Shown here: in pieces, positions 45,806-57,329 of the stretch
How positions within the stretch are numbered: position 1 is the stretch's first letter
Layout of the letters: each line of letters opens with the position of its first letter
Assembly: GCA_947498625.1 (NCBI GenBank)
Contig: CANMKR010000001.1
Coordinates: forward strand, 50,090 to 114,089
Length of the DNA stretch: 64,000 bases
Source of the DNA: an uncultured Kangiella sp.
GTDB lineage: Bacteria > Pseudomonadota > Gammaproteobacteria > Enterobacterales > Kangiellaceae
Reading direction: 5' to 3'
Translations under genes and position numbers: made by a program
The notes under the pieces: model-generated
What the model was told of the DNA's origin: nothing
The model's database searches: none
Seen by the model: only the letters and a program-made list of their open reading frames with translations

Positions 45806-46192
45806 ATGCGTTATTTCTATATTGTTTTTTTCCTATTTTTATTCTCATGTAAAAGCGCCATTGAAGATAAAACCGTAAAATCAATTAGTGACGGAGCCAT
45901 CCTAAAAAAAGAAGCAAAAGTAAAAGCTTGGGACAATTCACAACAAAAATGGCTATTTATAGAAGATTTTTGGCTTGCATATGCCGAAAGAAATGGAGGT
46001 CTGACTTGGGGAAAAGGAACGCAATATCCAGCTTATGAGCAAGTAGAGGAATTTGATACTTTTCTAGTGCAAGTAGAACAGGGTAATTGTTTAATGGAAT
46101 TCTTCCACTCAAGATGGCGGAGAGCAAATGATGTTAGACGGTGGGACGACAAACATAATGAATATGGTGGTTGCCCATATGTGTTTGAATAA
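45806..46192 (+). CDS. Small lipoprotein of unknown function after serA
   Basis: A 128-residue protein not recognised. The short signal peptide (FYIVFFLFLFSC) ends at a lipobox-type Cys15. The mature part has WLFIEDFWLAYAERNGGLTWGKGTQYPAYEQVEEFDTFLV and two further cysteines (GNCLMEFFH and GGCPYVFE) that could form a disulfide. GAGGAG precedes the ATG. It follows serA by 12 bases and ends at a terminator, so it likely shares the serA transcript. Confidence 0.72.
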   Translation: MRYFYIVFFLFLFSCKSAIEDKTVKSISDGAILKKEAKVKAWDNSQQKWLFIEDFWLAYAERNGGLTWGKGTQYPAYEQVEEFDTFLVQVEQGNCLMEFFHSRWRRANDVRRWDDKHNEYGGCPYVFE

Positions 46193-46218
46193 AAAAACCG
46201 GCTAATGCCGGTTTTTTT
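46191..46218. terminator. Bidirectional terminator between serA unit and fba
   Basis: CCGGC/GCCGG with a TAAT loop inside seven-base A and T runs. It closes both convergent transcripts. Confidence 0.92.
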
Positions 46219-46236
46219 ATTCTCTTATTAGTAAAG

Positions 46237-47301
46237 TTAGTTAACTCTCGGATCTAACTTTCCTGCTTTGTAATCAATAGCCATTTGTTCCATATTAATT
46301 GGCTTAATCTTTGAAGCATTTCCAGCGGTACCAAAAGATTCATAACGCGCTTTACATATAGACTGCATTGCATCTTGCGCTACTTTGTTATATTTACGAG
46401 GGTCAAATTCTTTTGGGTTATGCTTTAAGAATTTTCGCACTGCACCCGTTGCTGCCAGACGTAAATCCGTATCGATATTAACTTTACGAACACCATACTT
46501 AATACCTTCTTGAATTTCTTCAACCGGTACGCCATAAGTTTCGCCCAACTCACCGCCATATTCATTGATGACTGCCAACCAATCTTGCGGTACTGAAGAA
46601 GAACCGTGCATTACCAAATGCGTATCAGGGATACGATTATGAATTTCTTTAATGCGCTGTATTGATAACACATCGCCTGTTGGAGGACGCGTAAATTTGT
46701 ATGCGCCATGCGAAGTACCAATAGCAATTGCTAAGGCATCAACACCTGTGTCTTTAACAAATTGCGCCGCTTCTTCAGGATCAGTAAGCAACTGGTCTTC
46801 TGTTAAAACCCCTTCTGCGCCAGAACCATCTTCTTCGCCAGCCATGCCAGTTTCCAATGAACCTAAACAACCCAACTCACCTTCAACCGATACACCGCAA
46901 GCGTGTGCCATATCTGTTGCCAGTTTTGTCACTCGTGCATTGTATTCGTACGATGCTGGTGTTTTCATATCTTCTTCTAATGAGCCATCCATCATCACCG
47001 AACTAAAGCCCAGTTGAATCGATTGCTGACAAATTGCAGGCGAAGCACCATGATCTTGATGCATGCAAACTGGGATATGTGGAAACTCTTCAGTCGCCGC
47101 TAAGATTAAGTGACGTAAAAAATTTGACCCTGCATATTTACGCGCTCCTGCAGAAGCCTGCACGATCACCGGAGAATCTGTTTCATCAGCTGCCTGCATT
47201 ACTGCACGCATTTGCTCTAAATTATTAACGTTAAACGCCGGGATACCGTAACCATGCTCCGCTGCATGATCTAATAATTGTCTTAATGTAATTAATGCCA
47301 T
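46237..47301 (-). CDS. fba: Class II fructose-1,6-bisphosphate aldolase
   Basis: Zinc-dependent aldolase of 354 residues. The N terminus reads [27 protein letters not shown]. Metal ligands are the His of [14 protein letters not shown] and later His residues in TSHGAYKF and [28 protein letters not shown] carries the phosphate site. It is the last gene of the tkt-gap-pgk-fba run, 33 bases after pgk. Confidence 0.97.
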   Translation of the reverse strand: MALITLRQLLDHAAEHGYGIPAFNVNNLEQMRAVMQAADETDSPVIVQASAGARKYAGSNFLRHLILAATEEFPHIPVCMHQDHGASPAICQQSIQLGFSSVMMDGSLEEDMKTPASYEYNARVTKLATDMAHACGVSVEGELGCLGSLETGMAGEEDGSGAEGVLTEDQLLTDPEEAAQFVKDTGVDALAIAIGTSHGAYKFTRPPTGDVLSIQRIKEIHNRIPDTHLVMHGSSSVPQDWLAVINEYGGELGETYGVPVEEIQEGIKYGVRKVNIDTDLRLAATGAVRKFLKHNPKEFDPRKYNKVAQDAMQSICKARYESFGTAGNASKIKPINMEQMAIDYKAGKLDPRVN

Positions 47302-47334
47302 AACTTTTACCTTTACCTAATCCTATAATTTTTA

Positions 47335-48531
47335 TTAAGCGCCTTGATTTGTCATTTCCTGCGCTCTTTGCTCAAGAATTGCCACCGCAGGTAACTCTTT
47401 ACCTTCTAAGAATTCCAAAAATGCTCCGCCGCCTGTTGAGATGTAAGAGACCTGTTCTTTAATTCCGTATTTATCAACTGCTGCAACGGTATCCCCGCCA
47501 CCAGCAATTGAGAAAGCATCGCTATCGGCAATTGCTCGAGAAATTATTTCCGTACCTTTACCAAATTGATCAAATTCAAAAACCCCGACTGGTCCATTCC
47601 AAACAATAGTTTTTGCTTTAGCCAAAATTTTTGCTAAATACTCTGCAGACTCTTGCCCTATATCAAATATCATATCATCATCTTGCACTTCAGAAACTGA
47701 TTTAGCTTCTGCTGCTGCTGATTCAGAAAATTCTTTACCAGTAACCACATCTACTGGTACAGGAATTTCACCGCCATTAGCTTTTGCTTGTGCAATCAAT
47801 CGTTGTGCTTCAGGAATTAAGTCTGCTTCATACAGTGACTTGCCAACATTTTTATCGGTAGCTGCAATAAATGTATTGGCAATACCCCCGCCGACAATTA
47901 ATTGATCAACGATTCCGGAAAGTTTTTCCAACACGGTTAATTTTGTAGAAACTTTAGAGCCACCAACAATCGCTACCATAGGTCTTGCTGGATTATCCAA
48001 AGCTTTGCCTAAAGCCTCTAACTCACCGGCTAATAATAAACCGGCACAAGCCACTGGCGCGTATTTGGCAACTCCATGAGTAGAAGCTTGAGCTCTATGA
48101 GCAGTTCCAAAAGCATCATGCACAAATACATCGCAAAGATCGGCATACATTTTTGAAAGACGATCATCGTTAGCTTTTTCGCCAACATTGCAGCGAACAT
48201 TTTCGAAAACTACTAGCTCGCCCTGCTCCACTTCAATTCCATTCAAATATTCAGTAGCCAAACGGACTGGAACATCCAATTGCTCGTTTAAATAATCGAC
48301 TACAAGTTGCATAGAGTCTTTTTCAGTTAAAACGCCTTCTGTTGGACGACCACGATGCGACATCACCATAACCTTAGCGCCTTTTTTTAAAGCTAACTTA
48401 ATAGTCGGAATCGATGCTTGAATACGCACATCGCTGGTGATCTTGCCATCTTTCACAGGAACGTTTAGATCTTCACGAATAAGCACACGCTTATTATTTA
48501 AATCTAAATCAGCCATTCTTAAAACATTCAT
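47335..48531 (-). CDS. pgk: Phosphoglycerate kinase
   Basis: Makes ATP and 3-phosphoglycerate from 1,3-bisphosphoglycerate. The 398-residue protein has [19 protein letters not shown] at the start with [28 protein letters not shown], and the nucleotide-binding [13 protein letters not shown] near residue 355. AAAGG lies about nine bases before the ATG. The 208 bases between gap and pgk hold no clear terminator, so co-transcription is possible. Confidence 0.97.
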   Translation of the reverse strand: MNVLRMADLDLNNKRVLIREDLNVPVKDGKITSDVRIQASIPTIKLALKKGAKVMVMSHRGRPTEGVLTEKDSMQLVVDYLNEQLDVPVRLATEYLNGIEVEQGELVVFENVRCNVGEKANDDRLSKMYADLCDVFVHDAFGTAHRAQASTHGVAKYAPVACAGLLLAGELEALGKALDNPARPMVAIVGGSKVSTKLTVLEKLSGIVDQLIVGGGIANTFIAATDKNVGKSLYEADLIPEAQRLIAQAKANGGEIPVPVDVVTGKEFSESAAAEAKSVSEVQDDDMIFDIGQESAEYLAKILAKAKTIVWNGPVGVFEFDQFGKGTEIISRAIADSDAFSIAGGGDTVAAVDKYGIKEQVSYISTGGGAFLEFLEGKELPAVAILEQRAQEMTNQGA

Positions 48532-48739
48532 GTTTTAGAACCTTTTATCAATAAAACTACAAATATTTAAAACACAAAAGACTTTCCGAAAAAAGCCTTT
48601 ATATCTCTGCTACTCTTGCACTCATATTTAAGAGAATTTTTCTTGTAAGACAAGGCTTGCTAATTTTTTATTACGCAATGTACAAAGGCACATGAGCACA
48701 GAAAAATTAGCCGTAACGCAGTATTACGAGAAAAAGACC

Positions 48740-49741
48740 TTAAACGGACATCATTTTGATGGCAACGTCCAACATGCGATTACTAAAACCCCACTCATTA
48801 TCATACCAAGTCACCACCTTAACCAAGTTACCATTCATAACTCGAGTTTGACCAGCGTCAAAAGTAGAAGAAGCCGGGCTGTGGTTGAAGTCGATAGAAA
48901 CTAATGGCTCATCGTTGTAGCAAAGTACATGACCATCTGCCGCTTTTTTCACAATTTCGTTAATTTCTTCAGCAGAAGTATCACGACCTGCTTCAAAAGT
49001 TAAATCAACACAGGATACGTTAATGGTTGGAACACGCATCGCAAAACCATCCATCACCCCATTCAATTCTGGCAACACTAAACCAACCGCTTTAGCAGCA
49101 CCAGTTTTAGTTGGGATAATACTTTGCGCGGCCGCGCGTGCGCGACGTAAATCTGAATGCTGATTATCAATTAGTTTTTGATCATTGGTATATGCATGAA
49201 TGGTGTTAACCAAACCTGATTTAATTCCAACGGTATCGTTTAATACTTTTGCTAATGGCGCTAAACAGTTAGTAGTACAAGAAGCATTAGAAACTACCCG
49301 ATGCTCTGGTTTTAAAATGTCATCATTCACACCAAATACTACAGTTGCATCAACATCAGCCGCACCTGGCGCTGAGATTAATACTTTTTTCGCTCCACCT
49401 TTAAAGTGCTTAGCTGCACCTGCTTGGTCTTTGAATACTCCGGTACATTCAAAAACAACATCAACCTCTTGCTCGCCCCAAGGAATTAGCTCAGGGTTAC
49501 GCTCGGCATACAATTTAATTTTGTCGCCATTAACAATCATGTGTTCACCGTCAGTAGTCACATCGGCAACGAAACGACCATGAGTAGTATCATACTTAGT
49601 TAAATGAACTGTGGTCTCTGCTGGGTGCGATGAGTTAATTGCAACCACTTGAATGCGATCACGGTAACCGTGCTCATAGATTGCGCGAAGTGCTGTGCGG
49701 CCAATACGACCATAACCATTAATTGCAACTTTAACTGTCAT
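48740..49741 (-). CDS. gap: Glyceraldehyde-3-phosphate dehydrogenase
   Basis: A 333-residue NAD-dependent dehydrogenase. It has [17 protein letters not shown], the catalytic Cys in [17 protein letters not shown] with the later His in SSFDAG-adjacent motifs, and [12 protein letters not shown] at the end. In E. coli the tkt-pgk-fba cluster contains epd at this position; the close relationship makes epd possible, but the typical GAPDH motifs and lack of another copy here favour gap. GGAG lies before the ATG. Confidence 0.88.
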   Translation of the reverse strand: MTVKVAINGYGRIGRTALRAIYEHGYRDRIQVVAINSSHPAETTVHLTKYDTTHGRFVADVTTDGEHMIVNGDKIKLYAERNPELIPWGEQEVDVVFECTGVFKDQAGAAKHFKGGAKKVLISAPGAADVDATVVFGVNDDILKPEHRVVSNASCTTNCLAPLAKVLNDTVGIKSGLVNTIHAYTNDQKLIDNQHSDLRRARAAAQSIIPTKTGAAKAVGLVLPELNGVMDGFAMRVPTINVSCVDLTFEAGRDTSAEEINEIVKKAADGHVLCYNDEPLVSIDFNHSPASSTFDAGQTRVMNGNLVKVVTWYDNEWGFSNRMLDVAIKMMSV

Positions 49742-49803
49742 TTTGAAATCTCCGAAATACTACAGTTCGTAAAATAAATTTGATAAACCTTTAGATCTAA
49801 CTT

Positions 49804-51810
49804 TTAAAAAAGCTCGTTAGTTTTAGCGATAATATTTTCAACCGTAAAACCAAAATGTTTGAATAACTCACCAGCTGGTGCCGACTCACCAAAAGTCGTC
49901 ATACCTACAACGACGCCATTCAAACCAACATATTTGTACCAGTAATCAGCAATACCTGCTTCTATCGCTACTCTTTTGTTTACAGAGCTTGGTAAAACTG
50001 ACTCTTTATAGCTTGCATCTTGTGCATCAAAAACATCTGTTGATGGCATTGATACTACGCGAATGTTTTTGCCTGACTTTGTCATTTCGCTGGCGGCTTC
50101 AATGGCTAGCTCAACTTCAGAACCCGTGGCAATATAAATAGCATCCGGTGTGCCAGCTGTATCTTTAATAACGTAAGCACCTTTTGCAATATTTGCTAGT
50201 TGCTCTTGATTACGATCTTGATGCTGTAAATTTTGACGACTTAAACTTAAAGCCGTAGGTCCGTTACGATTTTCAATCGCGGCTTTCCAAGCTACTGCTG
50301 TTTCTACCGCATCACATGGACGCCATACCGAACAATTTGGTGTTAAACGCATATTGGCTAATTGCTCTACCGGCTGATGGGTAGGACCATCTTCACCTAA
50401 ACCAATCGAATCATGGGTAAACACATAAATCGCTTGTTGCTTCATCAAAGCCGCCATGCGCACCGCATTTCTAGCGTACTCCATAAAAATTAGGAAAGTA
50501 CCACCATAAGGCATTAAGCCCCCATGCAGTGACATACCATTCATAATGGCGCACATACCAAATTCTCGAACACCATAATAAAGGTAATTACCCGATGCGT
50601 CCTTTGCGTCAATACCTTTTGAAGTATTGCTAATGGTTAAGTTTGATCCCGCCAAGTCTGCTGAGCCGCCAACCATTTCTGGTAACAATGGCGAATAAGC
50701 ATTCAATGCCATTTGCGAAGCCTTGCGTGATGCAACCGTTGGACCTTCTGCTTGTAAATTTTCAATATACTTTTGCGCTTCTGCAGCAAAGTTATCTGGT
50801 AATTTTGAATCAAGGCGGCGAGTTAATTCTGCAGCCAATTCTGGATGCGCAGCTTGATAAGCAGCAAACTGCTCATTCCAAGCAGCTTCATATTTTTGAC
50901 CTTGCGCTTGCGCATTCCAAGCATCAGCAATGTTATTCGGAATTTCAAAAGCCGGCGCAGTCCAACCTAATTTTTCACGCGCTAAAACGATTTCGTCTTC
51001 ACCCAATGGCGCACCATGACAATCTTCTTTACCTTCTTTATTTGGCGAACCAAAACCAATCACCGTTTTACAACAAATTAAAGTCGGACGATTTGCATCG
51101 GCTTTAGCTTCAGCCACAGCTGCTTTGATTGCTTCAGGATCATGGCCATCTACTGCTGGAATGACTTGCCAACCGTAAGCTTCAAAGCGTTTTGGCGTAT
51201 CATCAGAGAACCAACCTTCTACTTCGCCGTCAATGGAGATGCCATTGTCATCCCAAAAAACAACTAACTTACCTAAACCCAAAGTTCCCGCTAGAGAGCA
51301 GACTTCATGAGAAATACCTTCCATCAAACAACCATCACCCATAAAGACGTAGGTGTTGTGATCAATAACTTCATGTCCGGGTTGGTTAAATTGTGCAGCT
51401 AAAGTTTTTTCAGCTAAAGCAAAACCTACCGCATTAGCAATGCCTTGACCTAATGGGCCGGTGGTAGTTTCAACACCAGGAGTATAACCATACTCTGGAT
51501 GTCCAGGAGTTTTAGAATGAATTTGGCGGAAATTTTTAATGTCATTGATTGAGACATCATAGCCAGTCAAATGTAATACCGAATACACCATCATGGAGCC
51601 ATGACCGTTTGACATCACAAAGCGATCACGGTTAGCCCAGTTAGGGTTAGTTGGGTTATGTTTGAAGAAATCGTTCCATAGAACTTGGGCAATATCTGCC
51701 ATGCCCATTGGGGCGCCAGGGTGACCAGATTTGGCTTTTTGAACAGCGTCCATACTTAATGCACGAATGGCGTTAGCCATCTCAAAACGACTTGGCGTTG
51801 ATGCAGACAT
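49804..51810 (-). CDS. tkt: Transketolase
   Basis: Thiamine-diphosphate enzyme of the pentose phosphate pathway, 668 residues. I start it at 51810 with GGAG upstream; the open frame above adds 22 unrelated residues. Motifs: [20 protein letters not shown], the TPP region [25 protein letters not shown] (GDG...N-type motif), and [21 protein letters not shown]. It heads the tkt-gap-pgk-fba cluster and complements rpiA. Confidence 0.97.
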   Translation of the reverse strand: MSASTPSRFEMANAIRALSMDAVQKAKSGHPGAPMGMADIAQVLWNDFFKHNPTNPNWANRDRFVMSNGHGSMMVYSVLHLTGYDVSINDIKNFRQIHSKTPGHPEYGYTPGVETTTGPLGQGIANAVGFALAEKTLAAQFNQPGHEVIDHNTYVFMGDGCLMEGISHEVCSLAGTLGLGKLVVFWDDNGISIDGEVEGWFSDDTPKRFEAYGWQVIPAVDGHDPEAIKAAVAEAKADANRPTLICCKTVIGFGSPNKEGKEDCHGAPLGEDEIVLAREKLGWTAPAFEIPNNIADAWNAQAQGQKYEAAWNEQFAAYQAAHPELAAELTRRLDSKLPDNFAAEAQKYIENLQAEGPTVASRKASQMALNAYSPLLPEMVGGSADLAGSNLTISNTSKGIDAKDASGNYLYYGVREFGMCAIMNGMSLHGGLMPYGGTFLIFMEYARNAVRMAALMKQQAIYVFTHDSIGLGEDGPTHQPVEQLANMRLTPNCSVWRPCDAVETAVAWKAAIENRNGPTALSLSRQNLQHQDRNQEQLANIAKGAYVIKDTAGTPDAIYIATGSEVELAIEAASEMTKSGKNIRVVSMPSTDVFDAQDASYKESVLPSSVNKRVAIEAGIADYWYKYVGLNGVVVGMTTFGESAPAGELFKHFGFTVENIIAKTNELF

Positions 51811-51952
51811 CGAATCTCCAATTAGATAGGGTATTTTTAAGGCGCATATTGTCTCAAACCCTTTCCAGCCAAGCAAATGATTTGCCCAAATTTAAAACAA
51901 TTTTTCGCTTATCCAAACATGAAAGCTGGCGATAGGGTGAACTTATTCTTAA

Positions 51953-54900
51953 TTAACCCGCCATCTCATCTTCTCGCGCCTCTTCCAAAGCTCGTTCTAA
52001 GGTCGCCCCCTGGTCCGTTAAGAGTTTTTCTATTTCAAAGGCTGGTAATGGACGACTATAGATAAACCCTTGAATTTCCTCACATTTCATTTCTTCCAAG
52101 GCTTGAACCTGCTTAATGGTTTCCACTCCTTCAGCCACCACCTTGATATCTAAGTTATGCGCCAAGGTAATAATCGAAGCCACCAATTTCTTGTCTCGCT
52201 CCGAATCATCTAAGTCCCAAACAAATGAGCGATCTACTTTTAGGGTATCAATCGGGAAATCTTTCAAATTGCCTAAAGAAGAATAGCCCACGCCAAAATC
52301 ATCTAAGGCCAAAGATACACCCATATCTTTCAAGGTATGCATCTGTTGAATCGAATGGGCTAAGTCTTGCATCACCATGCCTTCAGTAATTTCAAACTCA
52401 ATACTGTTGGCATCCACATTCGCCAGGTGCAGAGCATTTTTAACGGTTTCCCATAAATTTTCATGATAAAACTGAATTGCAGAAAGATTAATCGCCATCT
52501 TGCCATCAAAAATTCCACGCTTTTGCCAATCTCTCACTTGAATACAAGCCTTTTCAATTACTTGCTGACTAATAGGGATAATTAATCCAGTTTCTTCCGC
52601 TAATGGTATAAATTCATTTGGCATCACCAAACCACGCTTTTCACTGCGCCAGCGAATCAAAGCCTCAAAACCACTAATTCTACCACTTGCTAAACTCACC
52701 TTTGGCTGATAAAAGACCACAAACTCGTCTTTTTCAATCGCTGTTCTTAACTCTGTTTCTAAATTTAGCCGTAACTTTGCCTGCTCGTTCATTTGACGAG
52801 TGTAGAATTGGAAAGTGTTTTTCCCTTTCTTCTTGGCGTAATACATAGCTGTATCGGCATTACGCAATAACTTATCCGCCGAGTCTCCATTTTCAGGATA
52901 CATCACGATACCAATACTAGGTGACACTAAAATTCTGCTTTCACTTAGTTCAAGTTTATCAGTAAATTTATTTAATACGGATTGTGCAACCTGCGCCGGC
53001 TGATTCCATACTTCAACATCTTCAAGGAACATAATAAATTCATCGCCACCTAATCGAGCGACCATTCCTTTGTTGTCGCCCAGCACCTCTAAAAGATCTT
53101 CGGCTACTTTGATCAAGAGCTCATCACCAACACTATGCCCCAAAGAATCATTTACTTGCTTGAAATTATCCAAATCTACAAACAGTAAAGCATGCTGTTT
53201 GCCCTCAGATGAATGGCTCAAAATAGTTTCTACTTCTGCTCGGAATGTATTACGGTTCGGTAAATTTGTCAGTTGATCGGTTGTAGCTAATCGGCGCAAC
53301 TCTTTTTCTGCAATCTTGCGGTAAGTGATATCTGAGAAAACACCAACATAGTTAGTAATATTCCCAACATTATCTCGCACCACATCAATATTAATATCAA
53401 TGGGATAAACGCTACCGTCTTTTCTAATGGCTTCTAATTCACCCTGCCAACTACCCTTTTCGTCCAACAACTTCATCAGGCGCGCATAGAAACCATCATT
53501 CATATCCTTTATCGCACTTTCTTGCATAGGCGCGCCAACCACTTCCTCTGAGCTATAGTTAGTAATAGTTTCAAAAGCTTTATTAATTGCTACATAATTT
53601 AGCTCAGCATCCAAGATCCAAACCGCATCTGAAATATTTTCAAATGATTTGACGATAACACTAAGCTGCTGTTCGGCTTCTTTTAAGTCAGACACATTCT
53701 TCAAGGTACCGGCCATCCGAACTGCTCGGTTACCATCAGATTCTACTATCTTGCCTTGATCTAAAACCCAGACCCACTTACCTTTTTCATCGCTAATACG
53801 GTAAGTGCTTTCAAAGTGCCCTGACTTGCCATTGATATGTGCTTGCAAAGCTTGCTTTACAAACGGTAAATCATTGGGATGTATGTTCGAATTATTTTCA
53901 GTATAGCCGCTGCGCATACCATCGCGCGGGAAATCTATGTTCCATTCATTAGATAAAAATAATTCACCTGATTGAATATTCCAATCCCACAACTCGTCAC
54001 CACTACCCCATAATGATAGTTTTAAGCGTTCTTCCGATTCAGCTAACCTTTGACTAGCCGCTTTCTTCTCTCTTGCTCTTGTTTGATACAAAAAGAAAAT
54101 CGCTAACATAGCTAAGAAGGATAAGATGGTATAAAACAACAGCGCAAAATTGGAAAAATATGGCGAAGGCAAAACTTTAATTTTTAACAATTTTGGTTCT
54201 TCACTCCAAACGCCATCCTTATTTGAAGCTAACAATTTAAATTGATAGTCAGATGGCTCTAATTTTCCATATACTGCTCTACGATCGTTCGCATCAACCT
54301 CAATCCAGTCTTTATCAAAACCTTCTAGTTGATATCGAAAACGATTACTTTTTGGATTGGCATAATGCATGCCAGAAAAAGCAATCGATAGCGAAGTTTC
54401 ATCGTGATACAAGGTTAATTCTTCAGTAGTGCTAATCGAGCTTTTGCTGTGCGCATCTTCTACGCCTACTTTTGCAGTATCACCATTAATCAGGATATTG
54501 GTAATTACCGGTGTAGTTTGATAGGAATCTTTTTCGTAAGACTCTGAATCAAAATGGATCACGCCATTAATACCAGCTAATAAGACCTTGCCCTTATTAT
54601 CCAGCGTTTTGCCGCCTAAATTAAAATCCTGAATTGGCTGGCCTTGGGCTAAACTAAAATGAGTTAAACTGTTATCGGTTGGATCTAAACGAAACAAACC
54701 CCGAGCAGTGGCTAGCCATAAGATATTATTGTTATCTGCCTGAATAGAATAAATAGTATTGTTGATCTTTGAAGTAGCACTATTCATAACTGTAATTTTT
54801 TGCGTTGTAAAATCTACTTTATAAAGTCCATTTTGATAAGTGCCGACCCAAAGCCTCTGATGGATATCTTGATAAATATCATAAGTTGAACCGGTGATTC

Positions 54901-56524
54901 CCGTTGGCAGAGCGGTAATTAATTCATTTAAACTTTTAAAACTTTCAGTAGTTACATCGAATTGAACAATACCTTGTTCAGTTGCCAACCAAATCTGATT
55001 ATTTTTTTTGTCAATGTCTAATGCAACAACACTATTTTTCAAACTGTATTGCTGTTGATCAATTAAATATTGCTTTAACTTTCCTTGCTGATCTAAGCGC
55101 CATAAACCAAAATCGCTACCAATCCAAATTTCTCCATTAAAATATCCTGCAGCATATAAAGTGGCAGGCTCTAATTCTTGTCCATTTAATTTACTGAACT
55201 CTTCTGTATTTTTGTCATAAATCCAGATGCCATCTGCTACGATAATCCAAATTTGACCATTAGCCCCTTCAACAATTTCATTAACTGCATTGCCACTGAT
55301 GTTGGGCAACTGGATTTCTTCAGCATAAACCAACCCTTCTATACCCGGCTTAAAAACATTCAATCCATCAAACTCTGTTCCAAACCAATACCAACCGTCT
55401 GCATCTTGTATGACAGAAAATACCGAATCTCCGGTTAATCGATAATCACTCTCACCATGGTGAGAAAAGAAATCAAATTCAATTAGATTGGGATTTAAAT
55501 GATGAAGATTTGCGTTTGTGGCTATCCATACAATACCGGTACGATCTTGCAATAAGGCGTTAATTCTTTCCGCACCTTCTAGGCCATCTTTTCCTCGTCG
55601 ACTAAAGTAGGAACGACTATTAACTGAATCTAAATCTATATGGAACAAGCCTTTGCGCTCAGTACCGATCCAGAAGGTTTCATCAGTACCTTGAATGATG
55701 CTACTAATCTCTAGAAACTGCTCATCAACTCCATATGCCGTAATATCTACTAAACTTAATTCTTGCGCAGTAATATTCCATAAGTAGAGCCCGCTGTTGC
55801 TTAATATAAATATTTCAGTTTCAGATTTTTTCTCAAACTGCTTAATACTACCAATAACATTCTTATTATCGATCTGCTGAAAGTAGCCCTTATCATTCAA
55901 AGTCGCTATTTTGCCGCCGCTAGTGCCTAAAAATGTATAACTTTTGGTATTGATAAGTGCAGTGACTTCTTGATTCGCCAAAGGAATATCGATTGCATTG
56001 GTTAAATTAATTGGTAAGAAACTCTTAGTATCCGCTTGAAAATACGAAACTCCATTTTCGGTTCCAATCCACATATCGCCAGTATAGGCCCTTGCGATAC
56101 TTAAAATTTGGTTGCCTTTTAATGATTGCTCATTTGCTGGGTTATGATAAAAATTTTCAAACACGCCTTGCTCTTGCCAATAAACATTCAATCCATTATC
56201 AGTACCAATCCAAACATTGCCAAAAGAATCGACTTCTAAGACTCTGATTTCGTCAGAGCTTAAATTGTCAGTGCGTTTAAAGAATTGTTGGCTGTTATAG
56301 CCATCATAGCGATTTAGTCCGGCCGCAGTTCCAATCCAAATATAGCCCTTATCATCTTGAACTATATCTTTAATGGTGATGTGTGACAGTTCGCTTTCTA
56401 TCTCAGCGACTTTCAAAGATCCTATTTGAGCATAAACAGAAACAGCGCTCTGCCAGCCAAAACCAACTAGCAGTAAGAACAGTAGCGTGGCACGCAAAGT
56501 GAGAGAAAACAATGGAGCCTTCAT
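51953..56524 (-). CDS. Propeller-sensor PAS-PAS-GGDEF-EAL cyclic di-GMP protein
   Basis: A very large sensor of about 1523 residues from the ATG at 56524 (GAGGA upstream; an earlier ATG adds 24 residues). Order: signal anchor (10-25), about 14 Reg_prop/two-component-regulator-propeller repeats (30-690; DDKGYIWIGTAAGLNRYD type), a Y_Y_Y domain (about 700-775), a membrane helix (791-812), two PAS domains (about 835-950 and 956-1070), GGDEF (1080-1250) and EAL (1265-1515). Both catalytic motifs are intact: RLGGDEF, and EALIRW with EITEGMV, DDFGVGYSSL and VVAEGVET. No RxxD inhibitory site is seen before GGDEF. The propeller faces the periplasm and likely senses a ligand or polysaccharide. Confidence 0.92.
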   Translation of the reverse strand: MKAPLFSLTLRATLLFLLLVGFGWQSAVSVYAQIGSLKVAEIESELSHITIKDIVQDDKGYIWIGTAAGLNRYDGYNSQQFFKRTDNLSSDEIRVLEVDSFGNVWIGTDNGLNVYWQEQGVFENFYHNPANEQSLKGNQILSIARAYTGDMWIGTENGVSYFQADTKSFLPINLTNAIDIPLANQEVTALINTKSYTFLGTSGGKIATLNDKGYFQQIDNKNVIGSIKQFEKKSETEIFILSNSGLYLWNITAQELSLVDITAYGVDEQFLEISSIIQGTDETFWIGTERKGLFHIDLDSVNSRSYFSRRGKDGLEGAERINALLQDRTGIVWIATNANLHHLNPNLIEFDFFSHHGESDYRLTGDSVFSVIQDADGWYWFGTEFDGLNVFKPGIEGLVYAEEIQLPNISGNAVNEIVEGANGQIWIIVADGIWIYDKNTEEFSKLNGQELEPATLYAAGYFNGEIWIGSDFGLWRLDQQGKLKQYLIDQQQYSLKNSVVALDIDKKNNQIWLATEQGIVQFDVTTESFKSLNELITALPTGITGSTYDIYQDIHQRLWVGTYQNGLYKVDFTTQKITVMNSATSKINNTIYSIQADNNNILWLATARGLFRLDPTDNSLTHFSLAQGQPIQDFNLGGKTLDNKGKVLLAGINGVIHFDSESYEKDSYQTTPVITNILINGDTAKVGVEDAHSKSSISTTEELTLYHDETSLSIAFSGMHYANPKSNRFRYQLEGFDKDWIEVDANDRRAVYGKLEPSDYQFKLLASNKDGVWSEEPKLLKIKVLPSPYFSNFALLFYTILSFLAMLAIFFLYQTRAREKKAASQRLAESEERLKLSLWGSGDELWDWNIQSGELFLSNEWNIDFPRDGMRSGYTENNSNIHPNDLPFVKQALQAHINGKSGHFESTYRISDEKGKWVWVLDQGKIVESDGNRAVRMAGTLKNVSDLKEAEQQLSVIVKSFENISDAVWILDAELNYVAINKAFETITNYSSEEVVGAPMQESAIKDMNDGFYARLMKLLDEKGSWQGELEAIRKDGSVYPIDINIDVVRDNVGNITNYVGVFSDITYRKIAEKELRRLATTDQLTNLPNRNTFRAEVETILSHSSEGKQHALLFVDLDNFKQVNDSLGHSVGDELLIKVAEDLLEVLGDNKGMVARLGGDEFIMFLEDVEVWNQPAQVAQSVLNKFTDKLELSESRILVSPSIGIVMYPENGDSADKLLRNADTAMYYAKKKGKNTFQFYTRQMNEQAKLRLNLETELRTAIEKDEFVVFYQPKVSLASGRISGFEALIRWRSEKRGLVMPNEFIPLAEETGLIIPISQQVIEKACIQVRDWQKRGIFDGKMAINLSAIQFYHENLWETVKNALHLANVDANSIEFEITEGMVMQDLAHSIQQMHTLKDMGVSLALDDFGVGYSSLGNLKDFPIDTLKVDRSFVWDLDDSERDKKLVASIITLAHNLDIKVVAEGVETIKQVQALEEMKCEEIQGFIYSRPLPAFEIEKLLTDQGATLERALEEAREDEMAG

Positions 56525-56637
56525 CAATCCTCTTTGATTGGTTATTTTTCTGCTTAATTGGTTATACAGTTTTAAACAATTTCTAATAAAAATCAAAGAT
56601 ATATACAGGCTTTTTAATTAAAAATTGATCATTTAAA

Positions 56638-57207
56638 TTACTTTGCTTGCAAAGTCGCCAAAGTGTTCTTTAATTTTTGTATACTGCTATTGCTTTTAGC
56701 ATCTGTTGCATACTTTCCTTTTACAATAAAAGTTGGAACATATTTCACTTGATAATAACGTGCCAACTCTTGTGATTGCTGCACCGCAGAAAGCAATTTC
56801 TTAGAGCTTAATGTTTTATCTAAATCTTTGCTATTCAGCCCTAACTCAGCCAGTGCTGCAGCCATCGCATTCAAATCAGTTGGATCGAGTTTTTTATCTA
56901 ACAATAATTGCTTAAGCTTTGTTTGCAGCTCAAGATCCACTTCTAATAATTGCATCGCCACTAAGATTTTTGCCGCCGGTCGCCATTCGCTACGAGCAAT
57001 TAATGGTAACGTTTTATAAGCGGAACCATCCATCTGCTGCTCGATCATTAGGCACGAATCACAGCCTAACCAGGTAAAATAAAGATTATCACTTTCTCTT
57101 ACCTCATTTTCAGGTTTTAGCTCCCAATAAGTAGCCGCCATTATTACTCCAGAAAATAATGTCGAGGCTAATACAATCAAGCCAACAATGGTTTTATTCA
57201 ATGCCAT
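56638..57207 (-). CDS. DsbA-like thioredoxin-fold protein with CDSC centre
   Basis: A 189-residue exported protein with signal peptide to about residue 24 (GVIMAATYWE). The active-site pair is in WLGCDSCLMIEQQ near residue 50, and the cis-proline loop is KYVPTFIVKGKY near residue 160, with a helical insert between, so the layout is DsbA-like. The dipeptide between cysteines is DS instead of PH, and the protein is shorter than most DsbA. The place beside cytochrome c4 and engB is that of dsbA in pseudomonads, suggesting the resident periplasmic disulfide oxidant. Confidence 0.8.
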   Translation of the reverse strand: MALNKTIVGLIVLASTLFSGVIMAATYWELKPENEVRESDNLYFTWLGCDSCLMIEQQMDGSAYKTLPLIARSEWRPAAKILVAMQLLEVDLELQTKLKQLLLDKKLDPTDLNAMAAALAELGLNSKDLDKTLSSKKLLSAVQQSQELARYYQVKYVPTFIVKGKYATDAKSNSSIQKLKNTLATLQAK

Positions 57208-57270
57208 AATTTTATCTCTAAAAAATCAAAATTATTAATACACTATGCGCTTATCAAAAAATATTATTGC

Positions 57271-57300
57271 ATAAAAAAAGGTAACCTTAGGCTACCTTTT
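57271..57300 (-). terminator. Terminator after cytochrome c4
   Basis: AAAAGGTA/TACCTTTT stem around a nine-base loop with A and T runs, 30 bases past the c4 stop and before the dsbA-like gene. Confidence 0.85.
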
Positions 57301-57329
57301 GAAAGAATAACACGTAAATTCAATAACTA

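Noticed and set aside
48532..48739. Gap between gap and pgk examined for a terminator, sRNA or hidden gene
   Set aside because: AT-rich with no convincing hairpin plus T run and no start with ribosome site.
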